A stretch of DNA of 64,000 nt from Pseudomonas sp. R84. GTDB taxonomy: Bacteria > Pseudomonadota > Gammaproteobacteria > Pseudomonadales > Pseudomonadaceae. The stretch spans positions 1,663,501-1,727,500 of the forward strand of contig NZ_CP019426.1 in NCBI RefSeq assembly GCF_009834515.1, read 5' to 3'. Numbering within the stretch: position 1 is the stretch's first letter; the number at the start of each line of letters is the position of its first letter. This document shows positions 37,256-46,489 of the stretch, one piece after another. Under the pieces are notes generated by a model. It did no database searches. It had not been told where the DNA came from and worked only from the letters and a program-made list of their open reading frames with translations. The position numbers and the translations under genes are program-made.

Positions 37256-37951
37256 TCAGGTTTCTTCTTTGCCCAACCACCGATAAATCCCACCACCGAC
37301 CACCGCACCCATCAACGGGGCGACCCAGAACATCCACAACTGCGCAATCGCCCAGCCGCCGACCATCAGTGCCGGTCCCGTGCTTCGGGCCGGGTTGACC
37401 GAGGTGTTGGTGACCGGAATCGAGATCAGGTGGATCAACGTCAGGCCCAGGCCGATGGCGATCGGGGCCAGCCCGGGTGGTGCGCGTTTATCGGTGGCGC
37501 CGAGGATGATTATCACAAACACCGCGGTCATCACTAGCTCAGTGACAAACCCTGCCGCCATCGAATACTTGCCCGGCGAGTGTTCGCCATAACCGTTGGA
37601 CGCCAGGCCGGCGGCGATGTCGAAGCCCTCCTTGCCGCTGGCGATGTGGGCGATCAGCGCCGCCGCGAGAATCGCGCCGAGCACTTGAGCAATGATGTAA
37701 GCGGGCAACTCTTTGGCCGGAAACCGACCGCCAATGAACAGCCCGACCGATACGGCCGGGTTGAGGTGACATCCGCTGATGTGGCCAATGGCAAACGCCA
37801 TAGTCAGCACCGTCAGACCAAACGCCAGGGCCACCCCCAGCACCCCGATTCCCAGCGGTGAAGACGCGGCAATCACCGCGCTGCCACAACCACCCAATAC
37901 CAACCAGAACGTACCCAACAACTCAGTGACTGAACGTTTGAACAGAGACAT
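37256..37951 (-). CDS. aqpZ: aquaporin Z
   Basis: A 231-residue inner-membrane water channel with six helices and two half-helices. The two NPA boxes are HLNPAVSVG (Asn64-Ala66) and SVNPARSTG (Asn186-Ala188); Arg189 and the aromatic/His filter residues fit the water-selective AqpZ group rather than glycerol facilitators. Length is standard. Confidence 0.93.
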   Translation of the reverse strand: MSLFKRSVTELLGTFWLVLGGCGSAVIAASSPLGIGVLGVALAFGLTVLTMAFAIGHISGCHLNPAVSVGLFIGGRFPAKELPAYIIAQVLGAILAAALIAHIASGKEGFDIAAGLASNGYGEHSPGKYSMAAGFVTELVMTAVFVIIILGATDKRAPPGLAPIAIGLGLTLIHLISIPVTNTSVNPARSTGPALMVGGWAIAQLWMFWVAPLMGAVVGGGIYRWLGKEET

Positions 37952-38142
37952 GAGAGGCGTCCTTGATAGCCCTGCTATCGAGACTGCATCGAGTTGTGCA
38001 TCCTTGCAGACTTTACTACAGGTTCCGTTCCGGAACCTCGGCTGAGTACAGCAGGCTTAACGGATTTCCACCAGATGCAAAAAAAACCGCCAGTGCCCGT
38101 GGTTAAAGGGCTGTGGCGGTTTTATCCTGTGCCGATGGCACC
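37952..38142. other. aqpZ promoter region and terminator
   Basis: The 190 bases upstream of aqpZ (with a REPIN following, about 300 bases without a gene in total) contain no ORF worth keeping. A minus-strand terminator lies at 38081-38124, so the aqpZ promoter must be at about 37960-38070. Confidence 0.5.
38081..38124 (-). terminator. intrinsic terminator of the ABC exporter gene
   Basis: Reading the minus strand, AAAACCGCCA ... TGGCGGTTTT is followed by a run of eight T. It lies downstream of the ABC exporter gene, past the REPIN, and ahead of aqpZ. Confidence 0.75.
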
Positions 38143-38231
38143 TGTAGGAGTGAGCCTGCTCGCGATAGCGGTGTGTCAGCCGACATTAACGGGACTGACA
38201 CACCGCTATCGCGAGCAGGCTCACTCCTACA
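38143..38231. repeat. REPIN (GAGTGAGCCTGCTCGCGA family)
   Basis: Head-to-head inverted REP pair between the ABC exporter stop and its distal terminator; a transcript reaching that terminator would include the REPIN hairpin. Confidence 0.92.
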
Positions 38232-38254
38232 GGGGGCTGTGGTGACTGGACGGG

Positions 38255-40087
38255 TCAGTCGATGCCGACAAACCCCCCGGTCTGATGCGCCCAAAGCCGT
38301 GCATACAACCCGCGATGAGCCAACAGTTCAGCATGGGTGCCGCTCTCGGCAATCTTCCCGTTCTCCAGCACCACCAGCCGATCCATGCGCGCGATGGTCG
38401 AGAGTCGGTGCGCAATCGCGATCACGGTTTTACCCTGCATCAGGGTTTCCAGGCTTTCCTGAATCGCCGCTTCGACTTCCGAATCCAGTGCCGAGGTCGC
38501 TTCGTCCATGATCAAAATCGGCGCGTCCTTGAGCAGCACTCGCGCAATCGCAATGCGCTGGCGCTGGCCGCCGGACAGTTTCACCCCACGCTCACCGACA
38601 TGCGCATCGAATCCGGTGCGGCCCTCAGCGTCCGACAGCAGCGGAATGAACTCATCGGCGCGGGCCTTGTGCACCGCATCCCACAGCTCGGCATCAGTCG
38701 CGTCCGGTTTGCCGTACAACAAGTTGTCGCGGATCGAGCGGTGCAGCAGCGAGGTGTCCTGGGTGATCATGCCGATCCGCGCGCGCAGGCTTTCCTGACC
38801 GACTTCGGCGATGTTCTGGCCGTCGATCATAATCCGTCCGCCTTCGACGTCGTACAGGCGCAGCAGCAGGTTGACCAGCGTTGATTTGCCGGCGCCGGAC
38901 GGCCCGATCAAGCCGATTTTCTCGCCCGGTTTGATGTTCAGATTGAGGTCGCCGATGATCCCGCGCTTCTTGCCGTAGTGAAAATCCACGTGCTCGAAAC
39001 GCACTTCGCCGCGAGCCACCTCCAGCGGTTTGGCCTGCTCGTGATCGGTGACGCTGACCGGTTGCGAAATGGTGCGCAGACCGTCCTGGACCATGCCGAT
39101 GTTTTCGAAAATGCCGGTGACCACCCACATGATCCAGCCGGACATGTTGACGATGCGAATCACCAGGCCAGTGGCCAAGGCGATCGCCCCGACAGTGATC
39201 AGCGACTGCGTCCACAACCACAGGGCCAACGCCGTGGTGCCGACGATCAACAAGCCGTTCATGGCGGTGATCACCACGTCCATGCTGGTGACGACGCGGC
39301 CGGCCATCTGCGCTTTGACAGTCTGTTCTTCGATGGCTTCCTTGGCGTAATGCTGTTCGAAATTGGTGTGGGCGAACAGCTTCAGCGTGGCGATGTTGGT
39401 GTAGCCATCGACGATGCGGCCCATCAGTTTCGAACGCGCGTCAGAAGCCTCCACCGAGCGATCTTTCACCCGCGGTACGAAGTAGTAGAGCGCGCCGATG
39501 TAGGCGACGATCCACGTCAGCAGCGGGATCATCAGGCGCCAGTCGGCCTCGGCGAACAACACCAGCGAACTGATTGCGTAGATCACCACGTGCCACAGCG
39601 CATCCACCGCCTGCACCGCTGAGTCACGTAGCGAGTTGCCGGTCTGCATGATGCGTTGGGCGATGCGCCCGGCGAAGTCGTTCTGGAAGAAATTCAGGCT
39701 CTGTTTGAGCACGTAGTTGTGGTTCTGCCAGCGAATCATGCTGGTCATGCCGGGACTCAAGGTCTGATGCACCAGCAAGTCATGCAGGCCGAAGAAGATC
39801 GGCCGCAGCACCAGGGCAACCACCAGCATCCACGTCAGTTCGAGGGCGTGGTCGCTGAAGAAATTCGGGTTGGGTGTGCCTTGGGCCAGGTCGATGATGC
39901 GGCTCAGGTAACTGAACAGCGCTACTTCGATCAGCGCGGCGAACAAGCCGACGACGAGCAGGGCGGCAAAACTTGGCCAGACCTGCTTGAGGTAATAGGT
40001 ATAGAAGGGGAGAACGCGGTCCGGCGGAGACGCCGTCGGGGCTTCACGGAATATGTCGATCAGTTGTTCGAAACGGCGATAGAGCAT
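38255..40087 (-). CDS. ABC exporter, fused permease-ATPase
   Basis: A 610-residue half-transporter of MsbA/Sav1866 type. Six transmembrane helices lie in residues 35-320. The ATPase follows, with Walker A GPSGAGKST (about 397), signature LSGGQRQRIAIAR, Walker B ILIMDEATSALD and the switch His in IAHRLSTI. It should work as a homodimer exporting lipids or drugs. The neighbours do not suggest a substrate. Confidence 0.9.
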   Translation of the reverse strand: MLYRRFEQLIDIFREAPTASPPDRVLPFYTYYLKQVWPSFAALLVVGLFAALIEVALFSYLSRIIDLAQGTPNPNFFSDHALELTWMLVVALVLRPIFFGLHDLLVHQTLSPGMTSMIRWQNHNYVLKQSLNFFQNDFAGRIAQRIMQTGNSLRDSAVQAVDALWHVVIYAISSLVLFAEADWRLMIPLLTWIVAYIGALYYFVPRVKDRSVEASDARSKLMGRIVDGYTNIATLKLFAHTNFEQHYAKEAIEEQTVKAQMAGRVVTSMDVVITAMNGLLIVGTTALALWLWTQSLITVGAIALATGLVIRIVNMSGWIMWVVTGIFENIGMVQDGLRTISQPVSVTDHEQAKPLEVARGEVRFEHVDFHYGKKRGIIGDLNLNIKPGEKIGLIGPSGAGKSTLVNLLLRLYDVEGGRIMIDGQNIAEVGQESLRARIGMITQDTSLLHRSIRDNLLYGKPDATDAELWDAVHKARADEFIPLLSDAEGRTGFDAHVGERGVKLSGGQRQRIAIARVLLKDAPILIMDEATSALDSEVEAAIQESLETLMQGKTVIAIAHRLSTIARMDRLVVLENGKIAESGTHAELLAHRGLYARLWAHQTGGFVGID

Positions 40088-40128
40088 CAGATAACCGCCC
40101 GGAGTACGGGCTCTCCTTTTATCGGTGT

Positions 40129-40158
40129 GAGCGGCGTGAGGTTGAATTCACGCCGCTC
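40129..40158. other. hairpin between cyclophilin and ABC exporter genes
   Basis: GAGCGGCGTGA / TCACGCCGCTC with an 8-base loop, in the 88-base gap between the two genes. No T-run follows on the minus strand, so it may be an mRNA-stabilising or weak attenuation structure. Confidence 0.5.
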
Positions 40159-40175
40159 TATACGCCCTGTGCAGC

Positions 40176-40739
40176 TTAGTCGATGACTTTGGCCGACTTG
40201 ATGATCACAGGGTCGACAGGCACGTTTTGCATGCCGCTTTTGGTGGTGGTTTGCGAGTTGACGATGATGTCGACCACGTCCATGCCCTTGACCACTTTGG
40301 CGAACACCGCGTAACCGGCGTCACGGCCCGGATCAAGGAACGCGTTGTCAGCCACGTTGATGAAGAACTGGCTGGTGGCCGAATCCGGGTTGGAGGTGCG
40401 TGCCATCGACAAGGTGCCGCGAACGTTGTGCAGGCCGTTGCTGGCTTCGTTCTTGATCGGTGCCTTGGTGTCTTTCTGTTGCATCTGCTGGGTGAAGCCG
40501 CCGCCCTGAGCCATGAAGCCCGGGATCACACGGTGGAAAATGGTGTTGGTGTAGAAGCCGCTGTTGACGTAATCGAGAAAGTTCTTGGTACTGATCGGCG
40601 CCTTGACCGGGTCCAGTTCGATTTCGATCTGGCCGTTGGTGGTGTCCAGCAGCACGTGCGGTGCTTTGGCCGGCGTGGCAGCCATCAGGTTGGCGGCAAA
40701 CAGCACAGTACCAGCGGCGAGGGCGAGTTTTTTCAGCAT
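40176..40739 (-). CDS. ppiA: periplasmic peptidyl-prolyl cis-trans isomerase A
   Basis: A 187-residue cyclophilin with a signal peptide (residues 1-21, ANLMA). [16 protein letters not shown] and [26 protein letters not shown] contain the active-site Arg, Phe, Met, Gln and Phe of the fold. It speeds proline isomerisation of periplasmic proteins. The hydrolase gene ends four bases upstream, so the two genes are probably cotranscribed. Confidence 0.92.
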   Translation of the reverse strand: MLKKLALAAGTVLFAANLMAATPAKAPHVLLDTTNGQIEIELDPVKAPISTKNFLDYVNSGFYTNTIFHRVIPGFMAQGGGFTQQMQQKDTKAPIKNEASNGLHNVRGTLSMARTSNPDSATSQFFINVADNAFLDPGRDAGYAVFAKVVKGMDVVDIIVNSQTTTKSGMQNVPVDPVIIKSAKVID

Positions 40740-40742
40740 GGG

Positions 40743-41546
40743 TCAGTGATCCTGAGATTGAATATCGGCTGCGGCGAGAAACTCCAGCAGCGTTTGATTG
40801 AAGCGTTCGGGTTGATCGAGCGGAGTGGCGTGGCGCGAATCGGCGATTACCACCAGCCGCGCATTCGGCAGCAGTTTTACATAGGTTTCTTTCAGCGCAA
40901 CCGGTGTGTAGTCACGGTCGGCGCTGATGACGAGCGTTGGACAGGTCACCCGGGAAAGTCGTTCCTGAACGCCCCAGCCAACAATCGCATCGAAGCTGGC
41001 GAGATAAGCACGTTTGTCGTTTTTTGCCCAGCGTTCGGCCATTTTCTGCCGCAGATCGGCTTGTTCGGGTTTCGGAAAAAGTTTGCCGCCCAGCGCTTTG
41101 CCAATGGCCGCGAGACTCAGCACGCGCATCAGGCTCCAGCGTTTGAACCACTGCCAGTAGTCATCGCGGCTGCGGATTTTGACTTCGGGCGCGCTGTTGA
41201 CGATGGACAGGCTCTTGAGCATTTGCGGATGATCGACGCCGAACTGGAAGCCGATCATGCCGCCCATCGATAGCCCGACGTAATGCACCGGGCCAAGGTT
41301 CAAGTGCTCGATCAGCGCCAGCAGGTCGGCGCTGAAACCGGCAATGCTGTAGCGCTCGCGCGGTTTGTCCGAGCGCCCGTGGCCGCGAATATCGGGGACG
41401 ACCACCCGAAAATGCGCGGCCAGAGCCGGGATCTGCATTTCCCAGTCCAGCGTGCTCGAACCGAGCCCGTGAACCAGCAGCAACGGCGTGCCGTGGCCAT
41501 ATTCCTCGTAGTGCAGGTTGCAACCATCGTGCTCGAAATACGCCAT
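40743..41546 (-). CDS. alpha/beta-fold hydrolase
   Basis: A 267-residue alpha/beta hydrolase. LLLVHGLGSSTLDWE holds the oxyanion HG, GLSMGGMIG the nucleophile Ser (about residue 94), and CPTLVISADRDYTPV and DSRHATPLDQPE the Asp and His. It resembles 3-oxoadipate enol-lactonase/BioH-like esterases, with substrate unknown. It lies 14 bases after a LysR gene on the same strand, which suggests joint transcription. Confidence 0.85.
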   Translation of the reverse strand: MAYFEHDGCNLHYEEYGHGTPLLLVHGLGSSTLDWEMQIPALAAHFRVVVPDIRGHGRSDKPRERYSIAGFSADLLALIEHLNLGPVHYVGLSMGGMIGFQFGVDHPQMLKSLSIVNSAPEVKIRSRDDYWQWFKRWSLMRVLSLAAIGKALGGKLFPKPEQADLRQKMAERWAKNDKRAYLASFDAIVGWGVQERLSRVTCPTLVISADRDYTPVALKETYVKLLPNARLVVIADSRHATPLDQPERFNQTLLEFLAAADIQSQDH

Positions 41547-41560
41547 CGGTGAACTCCGTG

Positions 41561-42484
41561 TCAGGCTTGTTCAGGGGCGGCGAACGGGGCGTCCAGCGGC
41601 AAGGTGTCGAAGGTACGCAGCAGTTCGATGAGGATTTGCGTGGCCGGGCCCAGGGGTTTGTCCTTGTTCGAATACAGATAGAAGCTGGAATTGCGGTTGC
41701 CGCCCCTGTCCAACGGTAGCAGCTTGAGCGAACCATCTTTTAGTTCCCGCTCGATCATGTGCCGGGGCAGCCAGGCAAAACCGAGGCCGCTGCTGACGAA
41801 TGTGGCCGCCGTGGCGAGGCTGCCGACGGTCCAGCGCTGCTCGGCGCCGAGCCAGCCGACATCCCGCGGCTGCTGGCGGCCGGAGTCGCGGATGACCACT
41901 TGCATCTGGGTCTCCAGATCCTGAAAGCTCAGCTCGCGATTGAGCCGATGCAGCGGGTGATCGGGATGGGCGACGGCGACGAACTCGACGTCACTCAATT
42001 CCGCGCCGAGGTAGCCGGGAATGCTCAGGCCAGTGATGGCCAGATCGGCCACGCCTTCGAGCAGCACTTCCTCTACACCCGACAACACTTCCTCACGCAG
42101 ACGCACGCGGCAGCCGCGACTCTGCGGCATGAACGCGGTCAATGCGCGGACGATGCGCGCGCTCGGGTAGGCCGCATCGACTACCAGCCGCACCTCGGCT
42201 TCCCAACCTTGTTCCATGTGATGGGCGAGGTCTTCCAGTTGACTGGCCTGTTTCACCAGTTGCCGCGAGCGACGTAGCAGCACGCCGCCGGCCTCGGTGA
42301 GCACGGCTTTACGCCCATCGATGCGCAGCAACGGCACGCCGAGCTGGTCCTGCATGCGGGCGACGGTGTAGCTCACCGACGATTGCGAACGGTGCAAGGC
42401 CTCGGCGGCCTGGGCGAATCCGCCGTGGTCGACCACGGCCTGCAATGTTCGCCATTGATCAAGGGTCACGCGGGGCGCTTTCAT
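41561..42484 (-). CDS. LysR family transcriptional regulator
   Basis: A 307-residue LysR-type regulator: helix-turn-helix at residues 5-63 (WRTLQAVVDHGGFAQAAEALHRSQSSVSYTVARMQ) and an effector-binding domain. Start at 42484 follows GAGGAG by 6 bases. It is followed by the hydrolase and cyclophilin genes and divergent from a small exported protein, only 49 bases away. Targets are not known. Confidence 0.88.
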   Translation of the reverse strand: MKAPRVTLDQWRTLQAVVDHGGFAQAAEALHRSQSSVSYTVARMQDQLGVPLLRIDGRKAVLTEAGGVLLRRSRQLVKQASQLEDLAHHMEQGWEAEVRLVVDAAYPSARIVRALTAFMPQSRGCRVRLREEVLSGVEEVLLEGVADLAITGLSIPGYLGAELSDVEFVAVAHPDHPLHRLNRELSFQDLETQMQVVIRDSGRQQPRDVGWLGAEQRWTVGSLATAATFVSSGLGFAWLPRHMIERELKDGSLKLLPLDRGGNRNSSFYLYSNKDKPLGPATQILIELLRTFDTLPLDAPFAAPEQA

Positions 42485-42533
42485 CAATAGCTCCTCTTGT
42501 CCTAAGCTGGCCGTCCCTCATGGAGACTGCCGA

Positions 42534-42848
42534 ATGAAAAAATTCTGTTGTGTGCTGCTGGCGCTGCTACCGCTGACTGCTTTTGCGTACCCGATCGATG
42601 TGCAGAAAGAACTCAACGGCATGAAGATCGATTACGAGACCTTCGACACCGATAACGACATCGGCTCGATTCGGGTGGCCAACTACGGTGACGTCGATGC
42701 GACATGCAAAGCCGTGTTCAGCAATGGCCCGGAAGCACCGCGCACCCGCAACATCGAAGTGGCAGCCGGCAAACATAAAAACGCCACGGCCAAGTTCACC
42801 CGCGAGATCATCAAGCTGCGCATCAAACTGAGCTGCGTCCCGAAATAA
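42534..42848 (+). CDS. small exported protein of unknown function
   Basis: A 104-residue protein with a signal peptide (MKKFCCVLLALLPLTAFA) and a mature domain of about 86 residues with two Cys (residues 58 and 101, ATCKAVF and LSCVPK) that may form a disulfide. The predicted beta-rich fold suggests a periplasmic chaperone-like or binding role. No family is recognised. Starts 49 bases from the divergent LysR start. Confidence 0.65.
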   Translation: MKKFCCVLLALLPLTAFAYPIDVQKELNGMKIDYETFDTDNDIGSIRVANYGDVDATCKAVFSNGPEAPRTRNIEVAAGKHKNATAKFTREIIKLRIKLSCVPK

Positions 42849-42858
42849 CACCGATCCC

Positions 42859-42946
42859 TGTAGGAGTGAGCCTGCTCGCGATAGCGGTGTTTCAGTTAAT
42901 GCAGATGTAGCTGACACACCGCTATCGCGAGCAGGCTCACTCCTAC
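42859..42946. repeat. REPIN (GAGTGAGCCTGCTCGCGA family)
   Basis: Head-to-head inverted REP pair between the small exported protein and azoR. Confidence 0.92.
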
Positions 42947-43077
42947 AAGGGTATGCGTCAGCTTATAAACGAATTTATCGATGTGTTATAGCAATTATTT
43001 GCGCTTTTTCATCGATTCAACTCTGTTTAACCTTCACTCCATCGACCTACAACATTCTCGGATGGAGGCTACACACC

Positions 43078-43677
43078 ATGTCCCGCGTTCTGATCATCGA
43101 AAGCAGCGCCCGCCAGCAAGACTCGGTATCCCGTCAACTGACCCAGACCTTCATCAGTCAGTGGAAAGCTGCGCATCCCAACGATCAGATCACCGTACGT
43201 GACCTCGCCGCGAACCCGGTACCACACCTGGACAGCAACCTGCTGGGTGGCTGGATGAAGCCCGCCGAGCAGCGCAACGCCAACGAGCAATCGTCGCTGG
43301 ACCGTTCCAACGAATTGACCGATGAGTTGCTCGCCGCCGACGTGCTGGTGATGGCCGCGCCGATGTACAACTTTGCGATCCCGAGCACCCTCAAGGCCTG
43401 GCTCGACCACGTGCTGCGTGCCGGTGTGACCTTCAAGTACACCGAAACCGGCCCGCAAGGTCTGCTCAGCGGCAAACGTGCCTACGTACTGACCGCTCGC
43501 GGCGGCATCTACGCCGGTGGCCCGGCGGATCATCAGGAACCGTATCTGCGTCAGGTCATGGGTTTCATCGGCATCAACGACGTGACGTTCATTCACGCCG
43601 AGGGCATGAACCTCGGTGGCGACTTCCAGGAGAAGGGTCTGAATCAGGCCAACGCCAAGCTGTCCCAGGTCGCTTGA
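43078..43677 (+). CDS. azoR: FMN-dependent NADH-azoreductase
   Basis: A 199-residue flavodoxin-fold enzyme. ESSARQQDSVSRQL binds FMN phosphate; MAAPMYNFAIPSTLKAWLDHVLRAGVTFKYTETGPQGLL is the family core, and TARGGIYAGG the isoalloxazine loop. It reduces azo dyes and quinones with NADH. Followed by an intrinsic terminator. An AT-rich tract at 42965-43040 upstream probably holds its promoter. Confidence 0.93.
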   Translation: MSRVLIIESSARQQDSVSRQLTQTFISQWKAAHPNDQITVRDLAANPVPHLDSNLLGGWMKPAEQRNANEQSSLDRSNELTDELLAADVLVMAAPMYNFAIPSTLKAWLDHVLRAGVTFKYTETGPQGLLSGKRAYVLTARGGIYAGGPADHQEPYLRQVMGFIGINDVTFIHAEGMNLGGDFQEKGLNQANAKLSQVA

Positions 43678-43855
43678 TATGTTAATCGCCAGATAATCGC
43701 TGGATGGTCTAGTGACCTGGCGCAACCCCTTCAAGGCTCTACGCGCATCGAACCTCCCTTTGCACTTGTTGCTCCTGAGTGCTGTAGCCCGATTGAACGC
43801 ATTAGCGAGATCGGGCTTTTTTTTGCCTGTGTTTTTTGAACGACGCAAAACTCCT
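43678..43855. other. azoR downstream region
   Basis: 178 bases with no gene, containing the azoR terminator at 43786-43824. The region up to the next start (44024) also holds a REPIN; the frame is open through both but has no start or codon pattern of a gene. Confidence 0.6.
43786..43824 (+). terminator. intrinsic terminator of azoR
   Basis: AGCCCGAT ... ATCGGGCT followed by a run of T (TTTTTTTTG), about 110 bases after the azoR stop. Confidence 0.82.
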
Positions 43856-43944
43856 TGTGGGAGCGAGCCTGCTCGCGAAAGCGGTGTATCAGACAAGTAT
43901 TTGCCGTCTGACACTCTGCCTTCGCGAGCAGGCTCGCTCCCACA
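43856..43944. repeat. REPIN (GAGCGAGCCTGCTCGCGA variant)
   Basis: Head-to-head inverted pair of the GTGGGAGCGAGCC form, upstream of an EamA transporter gene. Confidence 0.92.
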
Positions 43945-44023
43945 GGGGGATTTTGTGTTTCCGGCTATTCGCAGTGAGACCAGAAAACCGCTATCGTCGC
44001 CGCCATTCGATTTCGAGGCGAGC

Positions 44024-44890
44024 ATGGGCTATCTACTTTTTGTCACGCTGATCCAAGCGTTTTCCTTCAGTCTGATCGGCGAATACCTGGCCGGTCATGT
44101 CGACAGTTACTTCGCGGTACTGGTGCGTGTGGTGCTGGCCGGGCTGGTGTTTATCCCGCTGACTCGCTGGCGCTCGGTCGAACCTTCGTTCATGCGCGGC
44201 ATGCTAGTGATCGGCGCGTTGCAGTTCGGCGTGACTTACGTCTGTCTGTACTTGAGCTTCCGCGTGCTGACGGTGCCGGAGGTGTTGCTGTTCACCATTC
44301 TCACGCCGCTGCACGTGACGCTGATCGAAGATGCACTGAACCGCCGCTTCAATCCATGGGCGCTGATTGCGGCGCTGGTGGCGGTGGGCGGGGCGGCGGT
44401 GATTCGTTTCGACAGCATCAGCCCGGACTTCTTCATGGGCTTCCTGCTCCTGCAACTGGCCAACTTCACCTACGCGGCAGGGCAGGTGATGTACAAGCAT
44501 CTGGTGGCGAAACACCCAAGCGATCTGCCGCATTACCGGCGTTTCGGCTTCTTCTACCTCGGCGCGCTGGCGGTGGTGCTGCCTGCATTCCTGATGTTCG
44601 GCAAAGCGAACTTCCTCCCGGAAGCACCGCTGCAGTGGGGCGTGTTGCTGTTCCTCGGTCTGGTCTCGACCGCGCTGGGCATGTATTGGTGGAACAAGGG
44701 CGCGTGCATGGTCAACGGCGGCACGCTGGCGGTGATGAACAACCTGCATGTGCCCGTGGGGTTGCTGCTGAATTTGCTGATCTGGAATCAGCATGAGGAA
44801 CTGGGGCGGTTGTTCCTTGGCGGCAGCGTCATCCTCGCTGCCGTATGGATCAGCCGACTGGGCATCCGCAAATCCCCAGCCACCGCATAA
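44024..44890 (+). CDS. EamA/DMT family transporter
   Basis: A 288-residue, ten-helix carrier of the carboxylate/amino acid/amine branch of the drug/metabolite superfamily. Helix-rich repeats start at LFVTLIQAFSFSLIGEYLAG and at ISPDFFMGFLLLQLANFTYAAGQVMYKHL; the conserved MYWWNKGACMVNGGTLAVMNNLHVP lies in the second half. The ATG at 44024 follows GAGG; a longer frame upstream is only open because it passes a REPIN. Substrate unknown. Confidence 0.85.
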   Translation: MGYLLFVTLIQAFSFSLIGEYLAGHVDSYFAVLVRVVLAGLVFIPLTRWRSVEPSFMRGMLVIGALQFGVTYVCLYLSFRVLTVPEVLLFTILTPLHVTLIEDALNRRFNPWALIAALVAVGGAAVIRFDSISPDFFMGFLLLQLANFTYAAGQVMYKHLVAKHPSDLPHYRRFGFFYLGALAVVLPAFLMFGKANFLPEAPLQWGVLLFLGLVSTALGMYWWNKGACMVNGGTLAVMNNLHVPVGLLLNLLIWNQHEELGRLFLGGSVILAAVWISRLGIRKSPATA

Positions 44891-44894
44891 CCCC

Positions 44895-44983
44895 TGTAGG
44901 AGTGAGCCTGCTCGCGATAGCGGTGTATCAGTCAATATGGATTTGTCTGACACACCGCTATCGCGAGCAGGCTCACTCCTACA
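44895..44983. repeat. REPIN (GAGTGAGCCTGCTCGCGA family)
   Basis: Head-to-head inverted REP pair between convergent transporter and mechanosensitive channel genes. Confidence 0.92.
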
Positions 44984-44999
44984 GTTTTGATCGGTGGGG

Positions 45000-46298
45000 T
45001 TACATGAGGTGTTTCTGCGGCTCGGGAATGCTGGCCGCGCCAAGCACCGTCGGCAGCAACCCGGAACGCAAATCCCCACCACTCGGCTGCTGATACAGGC
45101 TCAAGCCAAACTCCGGCAGCACCGCCAGCAGATAATCAAAAATATCCCCCTGAATCCGCTCGTAATCGGCCCACACCGTGGTGCGGGTGAAGCAGTAGAT
45201 TTCCAGCGGAATGCCCTGCGCGGTGGTCTGCATCTGCCGGACCATGCAGGTCATGTTCGGCTGAATCTCCGGATGACTCTTTAGATACGCCAGTGCATAC
45301 GCGCGAAACGTGCCGATATTGGTCATGCGTCGGCGATTGGCCGACATAGCCGCGACATTGCCCTGCGCCTCGTTCCACGCCTTGAGCTCGGCTTTCTTGC
45401 GGCTCATGTAATCGGTCAGCAAGTGCACCTGCGAGAGCTTTTCTTCTTCGTCATCACGAATGAAACGCACACCGCTGGCATCGATGAACAGGCTGCGCTT
45501 GATCCGCCGTCCGCCCGATTGCTGCATGCCGCGCCAGTTCTTGAACGACTCCGACATCAGCCGCCAGGTCGGGATCGAGACGATGGTCTTGTCAAAATTC
45601 TGCACCTTGACCGTGTGCAGGGTGATGTCGACCACATCGCCATCGGCGCCGACCTGCGGCATCTCGATCCAGTCGCCGACCCGCAGCATGTCGTTGCTGG
45701 TCAACTGCACGCTGGCAACGAACGACAACAGGGTGTCCTTGTAAACCAACAGGATCACCGCCGACATCGCACCCAGACCCGAGAGCAGCAACAACGGTGA
45801 ACGGTCGATCAACGTCGCGACAATGATGATCGCGCCAAATACGTACAAAACCATTTTTGCCAGTTGCACGTAGCCTTTGATCGAGCGCGTGCGGGCGTGC
45901 TCGGTGCGCGCATAAATGTCGAGCAGGGCATTGAGCAGGGCGCTGACCGACAGCAGCAGGAACAGAATGGTGAACGACAACGCGACGTTGCCGAGGAAAG
46001 TCATCGCGGTTTTGCTCAGTTCCGGCACCAGATGCAGGCCGAACTGAATCACCAGCGACGGCGTCATCTGCGCCAGACGCTGAAACACCTTGTTGTGGCG
46101 AAAGTCATTGATCCAGTGCAGCGACGGCTGGCGCCCGAGCATGCGGCTGGCGTGCAGGATCAGGTAACGGGCCACTCGTCCGAGCACCAGCGCGATTCCC
46201 AGCAGCAGCGTCAGGGCGAGGCCGGCCTGCAAAAGTGGATGCTGTTCGAGGGTGCCCCAGAGGTCCTGGGCGTTGAGCCAGAGCTGTTTGAAATCCAT
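45000..46298 (-). CDS. MscS-family mechanosensitive channel, YbdG-like
   Basis: A 432-residue channel with about five transmembrane helices. The pore-lining segment and beta domain appear as LSGLGAMSAVILLVYKDTLLSFVASVQLTSNDMLRVGDWIEMP, followed by the DGDVVDITLHTVKVQNFDKTIVSIPTW beta barrel; the cytoplasmic vestibule has the insertion typical of YbdG/MscM. It opens on osmotic downshock at the inner membrane. Divergent from the helicase gene. Confidence 0.88.
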   Translation of the reverse strand: MDFKQLWLNAQDLWGTLEQHPLLQAGLALTLLLGIALVLGRVARYLILHASRMLGRQPSLHWINDFRHNKVFQRLAQMTPSLVIQFGLHLVPELSKTAMTFLGNVALSFTILFLLLSVSALLNALLDIYARTEHARTRSIKGYVQLAKMVLYVFGAIIIVATLIDRSPLLLLSGLGAMSAVILLVYKDTLLSFVASVQLTSNDMLRVGDWIEMPQVGADGDVVDITLHTVKVQNFDKTIVSIPTWRLMSESFKNWRGMQQSGGRRIKRSLFIDASGVRFIRDDEEEKLSQVHLLTDYMSRKKAELKAWNEAQGNVAAMSANRRRMTNIGTFRAYALAYLKSHPEIQPNMTCMVRQMQTTAQGIPLEIYCFTRTTVWADYERIQGDIFDYLLAVLPEFGLSLYQQPSGGDLRSGLLPTVLGAASIPEPQKHLM

Positions 46299-46489
46299 AT
46301 GAGCAACGATTCTTCTATAAGACGCGATGGGTAATTAGAGCATTTAAGCCGCCGTGTATTACCGTTGGAGACAAATCGAGCAACAAAAAAGCCACTGATT
46401 GCGTCCGTTTGTATAAAGAAACTCGGCCTGAGCGCTCGAAACCGGTAACCTATGCAGCTGTTTTTTTGCATATCTTCGAGGTAGCACCC

